A DNA stretch of 64,000 nucleotides, taken from Pseudomonas floridensis (GTDB taxonomy: Bacteria; Pseudomonadota; Gammaproteobacteria; Pseudomonadales; Pseudomonadaceae). The stretch is from positions 1-64,000 of the forward strand of contig NZ_MUIO01000015.1 in assembly GCF_002087235.1 (NCBI RefSeq). The letters run 5' to 3'. Below, piece by piece: positions 1 through 8,662 of the stretch. The first letter of the stretch is position 1. The number at the start of each line of letters is the position of its first letter. Position numbers and translations under genes: made by a program. The notes below the pieces were generated by a model. That model was not told the DNA's origin, did not search any database, and saw only the letters and a program-made list of their open reading frames with translations.

Positions 1-42
1 GACATGTCCGGGCGCTTCGTCAGGCGGCTTCTTCAGGCGTTG

Positions 43-588
43 TCAGGCCGAAAGGTAATCGTCTACGGATGTGACCTTGGCGTAGCCAAATTCGAACGCT
101 GCCATCATCGCCGCGTGCACCTGTGCCGCAGGCACGTTCACGCCGTTGTAGCTCAGCTCAAGCGTTGCACAGGCGTCATGCAGCACGGTCACCGGATAAC
201 CCATGTCCGCCGCAGCTCGCACGACCGCGTCGATGCACATGTGGCTCATCGCACCGATCACCACGACTTCCTGAACACCGAACCTGTCCAGCTGTTGTTT
301 GAGGTCGGTGTCCCGAAACGCATTGATGTGCCTTTTGACCACGACAGGCTCATCGCCTGCCGGTGCCACGGCGGGTTGAATTTCAGCGCCGCTGGAACCC
401 CTCGCAAAGATGCCGGCCGCCTCATCATCGGACTCGTGGCGTATGTGGAATACCGCAATACCGGCGCTGCGAGCGTCAGCGATTACCCGGACGGCATTGG
501 CGACCGCCGTCTCGATGCCGGTCAGTGGCAGTTTGCCTGTGGGCAGGTATTCGTTTTGCAGGTCGACGACGACAAGGCCTCGTTTCAT
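43..588 (-). CDS. Isochorismatase-family cysteine hydrolase
   Basis: A 181-residue protein of the isochorismatase-like (cysteine hydrolase) superfamily, which hydrolyses amide or enol-ether bonds of small cytosolic substrates. The family triad is visible: Asp9 in VVVDLQNEY, Lys85 in VVVKRH and nucleophile Cys118 in GAMSHMCID. The cis-peptide region around GAMSHM also fits. I chose the ATG at 588 because GGAG lies 7-8 bases upstream; the reading frame stays open further upstream but has no ribosome site there. It is divergent from a GlxA-type regulator at 731, the usual arrangement for a regulator and its target. The substrate cannot be told from sequence. Confidence 0.9.
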   Translation of the reverse strand: MKRGLVVVDLQNEYLPTGKLPLTGIETAVANAVRVIADARSAGIAVFHIRHESDDEAAGIFARGSSGAEIQPAVAPAGDEPVVVKRHINAFRDTDLKQQLDRFGVQEVVVIGAMSHMCIDAVVRAAADMGYPVTVLHDACATLELSYNGVNVPAAQVHAAMMAAFEFGYAKVTSVDDYLSA

Positions 589-730
589 GAGCATTCTCCA
601 ATCAGGTGATCGACGATGGGTTGATTCATCCGCTGAGTCAGTGTTGATGAATGCCGTACGGTCCAACAGTGGCCTGAATGACATAATTCGATAGAATCGG
701 GCCAACGCAAGTTGAACCGGAGACTGAGCC

Positions 731-1741
731 ATGGCTCGCATACGTGTTGCCGTCCTGGCCTTCGAGGGCGTAAGCCTGTTTCACCTGTCGGTGCCCGGCA
801 TCGTGCTTGGTGCGGTTGAAGCAGCACCGGGTGAGCCTCAGTACGAAATCGACTACTGCGCGGAGGCGCCGGGCATGGTGAGCAGCGACCAGGGTATCGG
901 TATCGAGGTCAGGCATGGGCTGGAGTTGATGGCCGCGTGCGACGTCATCATCATTCCGGCCTGGGGCGACGATGTTGTTACCGCTTCTGCACTGCTCGTG
1001 CAGGCCCTGCAACGGGCCCATGCACAAGACAAACTGCTTGTCGGGTTGTGCCTGGGGGCGTTCGTGCTCGGTGATGCCGGTCTGCTGGACGACAAGGAAG
1101 CAACCACGCATTGGGTCGCCCGCGAGCTGTTCGCACAGCGTTTTCCCAAAGCGCGTTTTCGGCCCGATGTGCTGTACGTCAGCGCGGGCACCATCATGAC
1201 GTCCGCCGGAACCATGGCGGCCATCGACTGCTGCCTGCACCTGGTGCGTGAACGTCATGGCGCGGACGCGGCCAATCGCACTGCCAGACTGCTGGTGACA
1301 CCGCCGCACCGGCAAGGCGGGCAGGCGCAGTATGTCGAACAGCCGATCCCGCATCTGGTCAGCGAAACGCATTTGTCGGACGTGCTTATCTGGGCGCGAG
1401 GCAACCTGTCAGGCCAACTGTCAGTGGATGTTCTTGCGCAGAGGGCAAAGATGAGCAGGCGAACCTTTACCCGCCGTTTCAAGGAAGCGACCGGAAGCAC
1501 CGTGTCCAGTTGGTTGAACGCCGAGCGGGTTTCCAGAGCGCAACAGCTGTTGGAAACCACCGATCTGTCCATCGAATGTATCGCCGGTGAAGCCGGGTTT
1601 GGAACGGCCTTGTCCTTGCGGCAACAGTTCAGCGCGCAACTGGCGACATCGCCTTCGGACTACCGGCGAATGTTCAGCAGGGCACAACGTGCACGCGCAA
1701 CGGGCAGAAACGCTGGCAGCCCACAGGTGCCGCAAGGGTAA
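731..1741 (+). CDS. GlxA-family transcriptional regulator (DJ-1/PfpI + AraC HTH)
   Basis: A 336-residue regulator with two parts. Residues 1 to about 190 form a DJ-1/PfpI-like fold, with Cys107 in GLCLGAF at the nucleophile-elbow position and His127 in THW. The C-terminal 100 residues hold the AraC double helix-turn-helix, including the LSVDVLAQRAKMSRRTFTRR and GFGTALSLRQQF segments. Length and order match the GlxA/ArgR-type regulators of pseudomonads, where the N-terminal domain is thought to sense a metabolite rather than catalyse. A GGAGACTGAGCC ribosome site precedes the ATG. It probably controls the divergent isochorismatase-type gene; this is inferred from position. Confidence 0.9.
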   Translation: MARIRVAVLAFEGVSLFHLSVPGIVLGAVEAAPGEPQYEIDYCAEAPGMVSSDQGIGIEVRHGLELMAACDVIIIPAWGDDVVTASALLVQALQRAHAQDKLLVGLCLGAFVLGDAGLLDDKEATTHWVARELFAQRFPKARFRPDVLYVSAGTIMTSAGTMAAIDCCLHLVRERHGADAANRTARLLVTPPHRQGGQAQYVEQPIPHLVSETHLSDVLIWARGNLSGQLSVDVLAQRAKMSRRTFTRRFKEATGSTVSSWLNAERVSRAQQLLETTDLSIECIAGEAGFGTALSLRQQFSAQLATSPSDYRRMFSRAQRARATGRNAGSPQVPQG

Positions 1742-1882
1742 AAAAGCGAGTTGCGAAGTGACCCGCATTTCACGCAATCCCACTATCCGTTTTCGGCACA
1801 ATCAAGTGCATGACCGTGTCGCCGGAATGGAAATTGCCTGAACCTCACCGTCTCACCTTGAAATGCATTAAAGGCAAGGCCG

Positions 1883-2854
1883 ATGAATAACAATAATGTC
1901 GGAACACAAGCAGCCCCTCACCTGCAGCGTTTTCACACCTGCGACATCGATGAGCATGGTCGTAATCTGGGCGGCTGGCAGGTGCGTTACGACCAATTGA
2001 CGCCCGGTGGCTTCGAAGGCGAGTTGACGGAATTTCGCTCGGACTGGCTGCAACTGGTTCGCGACCGCTCTAATCAGGCGCTGACCAAGAGTGGCGCAGC
2101 CTGGAAGGGGGCCATCGTTGTCGCGCTGCCGTTGAGTGCCAACGGTCCGGCTTTCTGCGCCGGACATACGCTAGAGGCGCCCAGCATTATTGTCGCGCAC
2201 GGCGAGCATCTTCCTGAACTGAGTACGCCGATGCAGTTGGATGCGGTGGGAATCGCGATCGAGGAGGGTGCGTTGGCTCATGCGCTGGAGTGCCAGGGCA
2301 GTCGTTTCAAGATTACCGATCTTCCCAAGTGTTACCGTCTGGCTGACCTGACGGTCAAGACGCGCTTCGCGGCGCTGTTCGACACGTTGCTCAATGGTGA
2401 GCAGGCATGTGTGGAGAAGCTTGAACACGATTCGATCCGACGTGGTATCCGGGATGCGGTGATGTTGCAGGTGCTGGAGCTGGTGTCGCCGGATCAGGCA
2501 CCGCCGCTTAATCCTACTGCCCGTAAAAGAGTGGTGGACCGGGCGCGTGAGTATGCCTTGGCGCATCTGGATGAGCCGTTGTCGATTCTGGACCTGTGCA
2601 ACCAGATCGGCACCAGCCGCCGCAAACTTCAATACTGTTTTCAGGAAACGCTGGGCATCAATCCTGTGGCGTACCTGAGGACCCTGCGCCTCAATGCTGT
2701 CAGGCGCGAGCTGCGCGAAAGCGACCGGATTGAGCAGGTTCAGGCAGTTGCAGCGCGTTGGGGATTCTGGCACCTGAGCCGGTTTTCCAGTGACTACCGC
2801 ACACTGTTCGGCGAGACGCCATCGCAGACCTTGCAACGCTCGCATGTTTGCTGA
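1883..2854 (+). CDS. EutR-like AraC-family regulator
   Basis: A 323-residue AraC-family regulator. The N-terminal part (WQVRYDQLTPGGFEGELTE, then a conserved run of short strands) resembles E. coli EutR, the ethanolamine-operon activator. The C-terminal double HTH begins near residue 225 (LAHLDEPLSILDLCNQIGTS) and ends with WGFWHLSRFSSDYRTLFGE. It lies 69 bp upstream of a porin gene and an amidase in the same direction, so it probably regulates those two genes. No ethanolamine ammonia-lyase genes are in view, so the inducer need not be ethanolamine. Confidence 0.88.
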   Translation: MNNNNVGTQAAPHLQRFHTCDIDEHGRNLGGWQVRYDQLTPGGFEGELTEFRSDWLQLVRDRSNQALTKSGAAWKGAIVVALPLSANGPAFCAGHTLEAPSIIVAHGEHLPELSTPMQLDAVGIAIEEGALAHALECQGSRFKITDLPKCYRLADLTVKTRFAALFDTLLNGEQACVEKLEHDSIRRGIRDAVMLQVLELVSPDQAPPLNPTARKRVVDRAREYALAHLDEPLSILDLCNQIGTSRRKLQYCFQETLGINPVAYLRTLRLNAVRRELRESDRIEQVQAVAARWGFWHLSRFSSDYRTLFGETPSQTLQRSHVC

Positions 2855-2923
2855 AATCGGATAACGGCCTACGGACGCGACTCACTAGCATGGGCCCACC
2901 ACCTTCGTGGTCAGGGACATGCG

Positions 2924-3856
2924 ATGAGCCACAACAATAATTTCAATATCAGACGCTTCACCTTCTTGACGCTGGGCCTGATGGGACTGGGCTTCTCGGT
3001 TCACGCGACGGAAAACGGAGCGCCAACCACGTCCTTCGGGGTCTACGACTTCGGTGCGGGCATACTGCCTCCTTCGACCCCGGTGGGCACAGTGGGCATG
3101 CGGACGGCGTTCTACTCGGCCAACGTGCAGAAAGACCGCCAGGGGCGGTCGCTGGGCAACAACTTTTCCCTGGATGTTCTGTCCATCGGCGTTGCGTACT
3201 TTCGCATGACCGATTACCGGATGCTGGGTGCGCGTTTCGGCTACAGCGTGGCGGTCCCTTTCTTTCAGATGGACGCATCGTTTCGGGTCCAGACCCCGGG
3301 CGGTCCTCTGGACCTCAAGGCGGATCCATTTCGCATGGCCGATATTTCGGTATCGCCGCTGATTTTGCAGTGGGATCTTTCTCCGAATCTGTTCGTCAAT
3401 GCGCGCTTGCAGGTTCAGGCGCCGACCGGAGACTACGACAAGAATCGTTTGATTTCGCCGGGGGTGAACCATTGGACGTTCTCACCCACGGTTAACGCAA
3501 CCTACATCACCGACACCGGTTTCGAGGTGTCCAGCAGTTTCCAGACGGACTTCAATACCCGCAATCGCGCCACCGATTACACAAGCGGCGTCGAATATCG
3601 TCACGAGTTTGCCCTCGGTCAGCATGCAGGTCCTTTTACCCTGGGACTGGGCGGGTATTACTACCGGCAATTATCCGATGATGACGCGCCTGGGCTGGAA
3701 GCTGGCAATCGCGCCCGGGTGATCGCCGTGGGGCCCGCAATCAGCTACTTCTCGCCCGGTACGCCTGCAGCGTGGTTTCACCTTTATAAAGAATTCGGCG
3801 CGCGCAACCGATCCGAGGGTTATACCGTGGCACTGCGGGTCGGCCACAGTTTTTAA
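2924..3856 (+). CDS. SphA / meta-pathway-type outer membrane porin
   Basis: A 310-residue secreted beta-barrel protein of the family described as involved in the meta-pathway of phenol degradation (COG4313, SphA-like transporters). An N-terminal signal sequence (hydrophobic FTFLTLGLMGLGFSVHA) is followed by alternating amphipathic strands and ends in a terminal Phe (RVGHSF), the usual sorting signal for outer membrane barrels. Family members are thought to admit aromatic or amide compounds. The amidase gene 62 bp downstream suggests this porin feeds it; that link is inferred from gene order. Confidence 0.82.
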   Translation: MSHNNNFNIRRFTFLTLGLMGLGFSVHATENGAPTTSFGVYDFGAGILPPSTPVGTVGMRTAFYSANVQKDRQGRSLGNNFSLDVLSIGVAYFRMTDYRMLGARFGYSVAVPFFQMDASFRVQTPGGPLDLKADPFRMADISVSPLILQWDLSPNLFVNARLQVQAPTGDYDKNRLISPGVNHWTFSPTVNATYITDTGFEVSSSFQTDFNTRNRATDYTSGVEYRHEFALGQHAGPFTLGLGGYYYRQLSDDDAPGLEAGNRARVIAVGPAISYFSPGTPAAWFHLYKEFGARNRSEGYTVALRVGHSF

Positions 3857-3918
3857 AGCGATTGCCGTGACTGGCGATCTCCCTTTCCAGCTGAATCCAA
3901 ATCATCAGGGACTTTCAC

Positions 3919-5370
3919 ATGAGAGATATTCAGACATTGTTGAACGACGAGGACGCGACCGGCCTGGCCGAGTGGGTCAGGCGTGGAGAGGTTCAGCCGA
4001 TCGACCTGCTGGAGGCAGTGATCTTGCGCATTGAGCAGGTCGAACCGCAGCTCAATGCCGTCGCCGAGCGTCTGTATGACGCGGCCCGCAGTACGGCGCT
4101 GAATCTGAAAAAGGGTGAGGGTGTTTTCGCGGGTGTACCGACACTCGTCAAGGACCTGTTTTCACCCCTCAACGGTGCGGTGATGAGCAACGGCTCGCTG
4201 TCGATGGGCGAGTTTCGCGCCAACTTCGATGCCGAAGGTGTCAGCCGCCTCAGGCGTGCGGGATGCGTGTTGGTCGGGACCAGCACGGCGCCGGAATTCG
4301 GCACCTCGTACTCCACCGAATCCACTCGCTTCGGCGCAACCCGCAACCCCTGGAATCTCGACCATAGCGCAGGTGGTTCAAGCGGCGGGGCTGCGGCTAT
4401 GGTGGCGGCGCGGGTGGTGCCTTTTGCCCATGGCAACGACGGCGGTGGTTCGTTGCGAGTGCCTGCGTCCTGCTGCGGCGTGTTCGGCTTCAAGCCCAGT
4501 CGCGGCCTGATGCCATCAGGACCGATGGTGGGCGAAGGCTGGGCCGGGCTGAGCACCTCGCATGCCCTCACGCTGTCGGTGCGTGACAGCGCGGGGTTGC
4601 TGGATGCCACGGCGGGCATGGACCTTGGCGCGCCTTATGCGTCACCCGTTCAGGCTATCCCTTACGGCAATGCGGTGCGTCATGATCCCAAGTCGCTGCG
4701 CGTCGCATTGATCGAACAATCGGGCACCTGGCCAACCTCAGTCGAGAGTCTTGCAGCGGTCCGCGATGCGGCGCAGTTGTGCGAGTCCTTGGGTCACCGG
4801 GTTGAACCGGTGAGCCTGCCCGTGATGCTGCCCGAGTTCCTGGACCATGTCTTCACCATCATCGGTGCCAATACGCGCAACCATGTCGATCTGCTGGGGC
4901 GCATGCGCGGTTTTGATGTGCAGGAGGCCGAACTGGAAGCGCGCACGCGCATCATTCTGCGTGAAAAAGGTGACGTCAGCGGCGCGCAATACGCCGCCGC
5001 CGTCGAGTGGATTCACGCGCTGGGAAGACGACTGGCGGTGTTCATGCAGGATTACGACGTGATTCTCTCGCCGGTGCTGACACGCGAACCGGCACGCATT
5101 GGTGAGCTTGTCGTACCGGATACCCGTTTGAGTTTCGAGGAAATGATCGAGCGTTCTCATCGCTACTCGCCCTTTGCGGCGCTGTTCAATGCCAGCGGTC
5201 AACCGGCGATGTCGGTGCCGCTGTTCTGGAGCGCAGCGGGCTTGCCCATGGGGGCGCATTTTGCCGGACGATTTGGCGAGGAAAGCACGCTGCTGGCGCT
5301 GGCCGGACAACTGGAGCGCGCCCGACCGTGGCGCGCGCGAGTGCCGTTGATCAATGCGTGCGGTCGATAG
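3919..5370 (+). CDS. Amidase-signature (AS) family amidase
   Basis: A 483-residue cytosolic amidase that hydrolyses a carboxamide to acid and ammonia through a Ser-cisSer-Lys triad. The residues are visible at expected spacing: Lys78 in TLVKDLF, cis-Ser154 in AGGSSGGAAA and nucleophile Ser178 in DGGGSLRVPA. The length is normal for the family. It follows the porin gene and overlaps the convergent arginase-like gene by 20 bp at its 3' end. The exact substrate is unknown. With an EutR-like regulator upstream and an arginase-fold enzyme opposite, a nitrogen-scavenging role is likely. Confidence 0.93.
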   Translation: MRDIQTLLNDEDATGLAEWVRRGEVQPIDLLEAVILRIEQVEPQLNAVAERLYDAARSTALNLKKGEGVFAGVPTLVKDLFSPLNGAVMSNGSLSMGEFRANFDAEGVSRLRRAGCVLVGTSTAPEFGTSYSTESTRFGATRNPWNLDHSAGGSSGGAAAMVAARVVPFAHGNDGGGSLRVPASCCGVFGFKPSRGLMPSGPMVGEGWAGLSTSHALTLSVRDSAGLLDATAGMDLGAPYASPVQAIPYGNAVRHDPKSLRVALIEQSGTWPTSVESLAAVRDAAQLCESLGHRVEPVSLPVMLPEFLDHVFTIIGANTRNHVDLLGRMRGFDVQEAELEARTRIILREKGDVSGAQYAAAVEWIHALGRRLAVFMQDYDVILSPVLTREPARIGELVVPDTRLSFEEMIERSHRYSPFAALFNASGQPAMSVPLFWSAAGLPMGAHFAGRFGEESTLLALAGQLERARPWRARVPLINACGR

Positions 5371-6247
5371 CGGGCTGACTTAGCAGGGGCAGCTTCGCCA
5401 GCATGTCTTTGAGCGCCAGAGTGTCCCACGGTAAATGTTCGGCGATGCCGAGTCCGACCACATCGACCTCGCGGGACACATCGGCCAGCAGGCGCACGAC
5501 CTGTTCTATGGTCATCTTGCCCTGCGCGACACCGTCGAAAGTGTCGGCTGCGATGCCCGGTTTGGCGAATAACAGCGAGCGGAACAGTGTCGGGTCCAGT
5601 ACGTCCAGATCGAAGTGAACTGCCAAGTGCCTTGCGCCGGTCTCCCTTAGCCAGTGCAACACCGGCTCGCTGCCATGCGCCAGTTCATCGGCACTAGCGC
5701 TGCGCAGCCCGAGCCGTTTGATGAACGCGGTCTCCACATCCTGAGTTTCCTGAAGGCCGGCGTACATCACGTTGGCCGGTTTGATCGGACGTTTCACCGC
5801 GCTGACGAAGTCGGCATCGCCTTCTCCCAGCAGATTACCCATCACCATCGCGTGGGCGTGCTGAAAGTCGTCGGGGGTCAGCACATCGGGATGGGCATCG
5901 ATCCACAGCACCGCCAGGTCCCCGTCGTAATGCTCGTTCAGGTAGGCAAAGGGTGCCAGGTCAACCAGGCAGTCGCCGCCCAGTATCACCAAACGATCCG
6001 GCTGGTGACGGTCGATCAATTGTCTGGCCTGCTCAAGCTGTGTGAGCAAGGCGTTGCGGGCAATGATCCCGTTTTCAAGTGGCAGGGCGCGCGCGTCGGG
6101 CCCTGCCACAGGCACGTGTTCGACCGGCCCGTCCGTTTGCGGTGCCAGCCAGGCCAGCAATTGGGCACCGAAGTGATACGGCGCGTTATTGCCGCCTTGC
6201 CATTGAGGGAAAATCAGGCGAAGGGTTTTGGCTTGTGGGGCAGTCAT
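5351..6247 (-). CDS. Arginase/agmatinase-fold protein with altered metal motif
   Basis: A 298-residue member of the arginase-agmatinase-formiminoglutamase superfamily, which use a two-manganese centre to hydrolyse guanidino or amidino groups. DAHPD (117-121) and HFDLDVLDP (211-219) carry most ligands. The first motif, usually GGDH, reads GGDC here (residues 90-93), so the His ligand is replaced by Cys. A His pair at 130-132 takes the place of the usual active-site His segment. An AGAAGG ribosome site precedes the ATG. Its 3' end overlaps the amidase gene. It may act on an unusual substrate or have altered metal affinity; function is uncertain. Confidence 0.88.
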   Translation of the reverse strand: MTAPQAKTLRLIFPQWQGGNNAPYHFGAQLLAWLAPQTDGPVEHVPVAGPDARALPLENGIIARNALLTQLEQARQLIDRHQPDRLVILGGDCLVDLAPFAYLNEHYDGDLAVLWIDAHPDVLTPDDFQHAHAMVMGNLLGEGDADFVSAVKRPIKPANVMYAGLQETQDVETAFIKRLGLRSASADELAHGSEPVLHWLRETGARHLAVHFDLDVLDPTLFRSLLFAKPGIAADTFDGVAQGKMTIEQVVRLLADVSREVDVVGLGIAEHLPWDTLALKDMLAKLPLLSQPAIDRTH

Positions 6248-6365
6248 GCTGTGTCCTTCTGCGGGTTGAGTGAGGCGCAGGCGCTTTCATCCCGTAGATA
6301 CTGGGCTTTACTTCAGCATCAGGCTTTGCCTGGACGGTCAGTCGTTGTGCCGATCGCGTCAATGA

Positions 6366-7292
6366 TCACTGTTTCAACAATTGCTGGGGCGTTACGCCGT
6401 AGGCGTTTTTGAACGCGCGGCTGAAGTGCGAGAGGTTGCTGAAGCCGACGCTCAGCGCGGCATCGCTGACGTGCCGGAACCGCCCCCGCAACAGGGCGTC
6501 ATGACAGGCCGACAGACGTTGTTGCCATAGCCAGCGAATGGCTGTCGTACCTTCTCGGGCAAACAGTCGGTTCACGGTGCGCGGCGAAACATGGATGGCC
6601 TGAGCGATGCTGTCAAGGTCGAGCCCGGTGTCCGGCAGGTTAGCCTGTATGAATTGCTTGATACGCCGAAGCTGGCGCTCCTGATGAGAGAGCGGTGCCT
6701 TGCCTATACTGGAAAACGCTGACTCGAACGCCGTGCAAAGGACGTCCAGAAACGATGCATTGAGTTGAGCCGCCAGGTTGCCCGGCAATGCCTGACTGCT
6801 GCACATCTCCGTCAGCAGCGTTGCCGCCAGCCTGCCGAGCGGCGACTGGCTGGTCAGGGTGCGCGACAGCACGCGCTCAGCCTCGGGCATGTGCCGCAGT
6901 AATAAGGTCCGTGGCACGGTGAGCACGATCTGGTCATCCCCTTTCGGGTAACTGCAGGCATAGGGGCGGGCACTGTCATAGAGAACGACATCGCCCTGCG
7001 CCTGGCGTGATTCTCGACCGCTCTGAGTGACGATGGCCTGTGGACAGAACGACAGAGAGATCAGAAAATGATCGCTTTGGGTGTCCCGTGGCGAACGCTT
7101 GTACGCAAGCGGTGTTGACGCGATGTGGGTAAAGGCTACCTCACCGAGGATCCTGGCGTTCAACCGGCCGGTGAAAGGCGCGTCATTCAGCGGTCGACTG
7201 GCGACCAGGCCGTAGGTGGCGCTGACAACTTCCTGCCAATAGTCGAAACGTTCCTCGGGCCGCAAATGCTCGGCCGGGTAGTGCGTGACCAT
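6366..7292 (-). CDS. AraC-family regulator with AraC-binding-like domain
   Basis: A 308-residue AraC-type regulator. The N-terminal half matches the AraC-binding-like domain typical of FeaR/OruR-type regulators (RPEERFDYWQEVVSATYGL; later LISLSFCPQAIV). The C-terminal double HTH includes LDLDSIAQAIHVSPRTVNRL and ALSVGFSNLSHFSRAFKNAY. I prefer the ATG at 7292, which has GAGG five bases upstream, over the in-frame ATG at 7316 with no ribosome site. It lies 118 bp upstream of the arginase-like gene on the same strand and may regulate it. Confidence 0.87.
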   Translation of the reverse strand: MVTHYPAEHLRPEERFDYWQEVVSATYGLVASRPLNDAPFTGRLNARILGEVAFTHIASTPLAYKRSPRDTQSDHFLISLSFCPQAIVTQSGRESRQAQGDVVLYDSARPYACSYPKGDDQIVLTVPRTLLLRHMPEAERVLSRTLTSQSPLGRLAATLLTEMCSSQALPGNLAAQLNASFLDVLCTAFESAFSSIGKAPLSHQERQLRRIKQFIQANLPDTGLDLDSIAQAIHVSPRTVNRLFAREGTTAIRWLWQQRLSACHDALLRGRFRHVSDAALSVGFSNLSHFSRAFKNAYGVTPQQLLKQ

Positions 7293-7380
7293 GGGTGCCT
7301 CGCCAGTGAAGGTCATGTCGATCGGGTGATCATGGCCTCAAGCGTACCAGACATCCGCTTAACGACTGTCGGAAGCGGTT

Positions 7381-7728
7381 TCAACACTCTGATTTGGAGT
7401 GAAACTCTTGCGAGGCATTCTGGCGCCAGTTGGCGGGGTCTCGCAGATAATGCGACAGCATCCAGTGAATGGCCACCGCCTGTTCGTCCTCAGAGTTTTC
7501 CGGAATATCGTACCCCAGCAGCCTCAGGCCTTGCGCAATGGACATGCAACTGAAGTTCGCTCTGCCCAAGATATAGCGCAAGTCGTCATCGAGCGGCAGA
7601 TGAGTGGGGCTGATGATCAAGTCGCGAAGCTCCTGGACGGCCGCCGACTGATCCGGGCAGGGCAGCTTATCGATCTTTGCCAGTCGCTCCAGCAGAGCAA
7701 ACGGCACGATTTCACATCTGTTGTTCAT
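7381..7728 (-). CDS. Conserved hypothetical protein (115 aa)
   Basis: A 115-residue soluble protein that I do not recognise. It begins MNNRCEIVPFALLERLAKID and is mainly helical, with no signal peptide or membrane segment. Two Cys lie in the middle (around DKLPCPDQ and NFSCMS). The ATG at 7728 has a well-placed GGAGTT ribosome site, which supports this start over the longer upstream reading frame. It sits alone between an AraC gene and small stress-type genes. Confidence 0.7.
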   Translation of the reverse strand: MNNRCEIVPFALLERLAKIDKLPCPDQSAAVQELRDLIISPTHLPLDDDLRYILGRANFSCMSIAQGLRLLGYDIPENSEDEQAVAIHWMLSHYLRDPANWRQNASQEFHSKSEC

Positions 7729-8135
7729 GGTAACTCCGGGTCGCACTGTTCGATCTTCTCCTTGATCGGCATCATTGTTCTTGTTTGCCAGCGGGCAGGA
7801 ATCCTTGCTTACAGGCACAACGGTAATGCGGTGATCGTAGGCGGTTCATTAATATAAAAGTATTAGGTGGCCTTATGATATTGCGGGTGCACCTTTTTAT
7901 ATGGCTGCCGTAAAAACTACAAGTTCGTTTAATCGGAAGTTGAAGGGTACGAGCGGTGTTCTGACGAGATGCAGTATTACCGTCGGTGGTCGGGGACTGT
8001 CGAGAACGGGGATGGCCGGGGTATGGAGCCGTCAGCCTCCTGTCGTAACGGCACAACTTCTGTGGACGTGCCGGGTCAGCTTGAAGAGGCCCGGCACGGG
8101 CCTGGAATGTCTGTCTGACAGGAGGGATATTGAAA
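7729..8135. other. Intergenic region, no gene seen
   Basis: About 400 bp between the divergent starts at 7728 and 8136. I find no convincing coding frame on either strand. A short A+T-rich patch lies at about 7845-7880, and the region should hold promoters for both flanking genes, but no clear sigma-70 pair can be assigned by eye. Confidence 0.5.
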
Positions 8136-8336
8136 ATGGTAGACGAAGACGAAATCCGTAAAAAAGCCTACGAACTGTGGGAGGCCGATGGGCGTGAGGG
8201 CGGCGGAAGTCTGTTGCCTGCCGAGTACTGGCATCAGGCCCGTGAGCAACTGGAAGCGCAGCATAAGTCGCCCAGCGTCGACATGCTCGACGCAACCGAG
8301 GGCATCGAGCCGGACGCTGCGATGCCTGAGCACTAG
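8136..8336 (+). CDS. DUF2934 domain protein
   Basis: A 66-residue hydrophilic protein. Its N-terminal part (EIRKKAYELWEADGREGG) is the DUF2934 motif found in small proteins of many Proteobacteria; the C-terminal half is acidic and variable. I chose the ATG at 8136 because GGAGGG at 8121-8126 is nine bases upstream; a TTG at 8130 is too close to that site. Its stop codon interlocks with the stop of the convergent gene within CTAG at 8333-8336. Function is unknown; such proteins often lie near stress genes. Confidence 0.82.
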   Translation: MVDEDEIRKKAYELWEADGREGGGSLLPAEYWHQAREQLEAQHKSPSVDMLDATEGIEPDAAMPEH

Positions 8337-8488
8337 CGAACGCGTCTTTGCTTCTGGACGATGACGGCCTGAGCGGGACCGTTCAATAGTGTCGCGGGCT
8401 TCTTGAAGAGCCTCTCGGTGAGGATGGTCACGCTCTTTTTCACGCCGTTCTGGACGTAATGAAACTCGAAACGGGCAGGGATGTTCAT
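8333..8488 (-). CDS. Small hypothetical protein (51 aa)
   Basis: A 51-residue basic protein (MNIPARFEFHYVQNGVKKSV onward, ending KQRRVR) that I do not recognise. It has no membrane segment. The start at 8488 is the better of two in-frame ATGs, though its ribosome site (AAGAGA) is weak; the alternative at 8524 also lacks one. It is convergent with the DUF2934 gene, with interlocked stop codons. Confidence 0.5.
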   Translation of the reverse strand: MNIPARFEFHYVQNGVKKSVTILTERLFKKPATLLNGPAQAVIVQKQRRVR

Positions 8489-8662
8489 GGCTGTTTCTCT
8501 TGTTGTGTCGATCTGGGCACTCATGGGATGCCCAGGCTTGTCGCTCAGTTCAATCGACATGGACGAGTGACCCGTCCTTTGGCGGAGCAGCGGTTTTCAC
8601 GAGGCAGTATTTTCCACGGTGCTCCCGTGTTGATCCGTAAGCGGCGGGACTGATGAGCGTGC

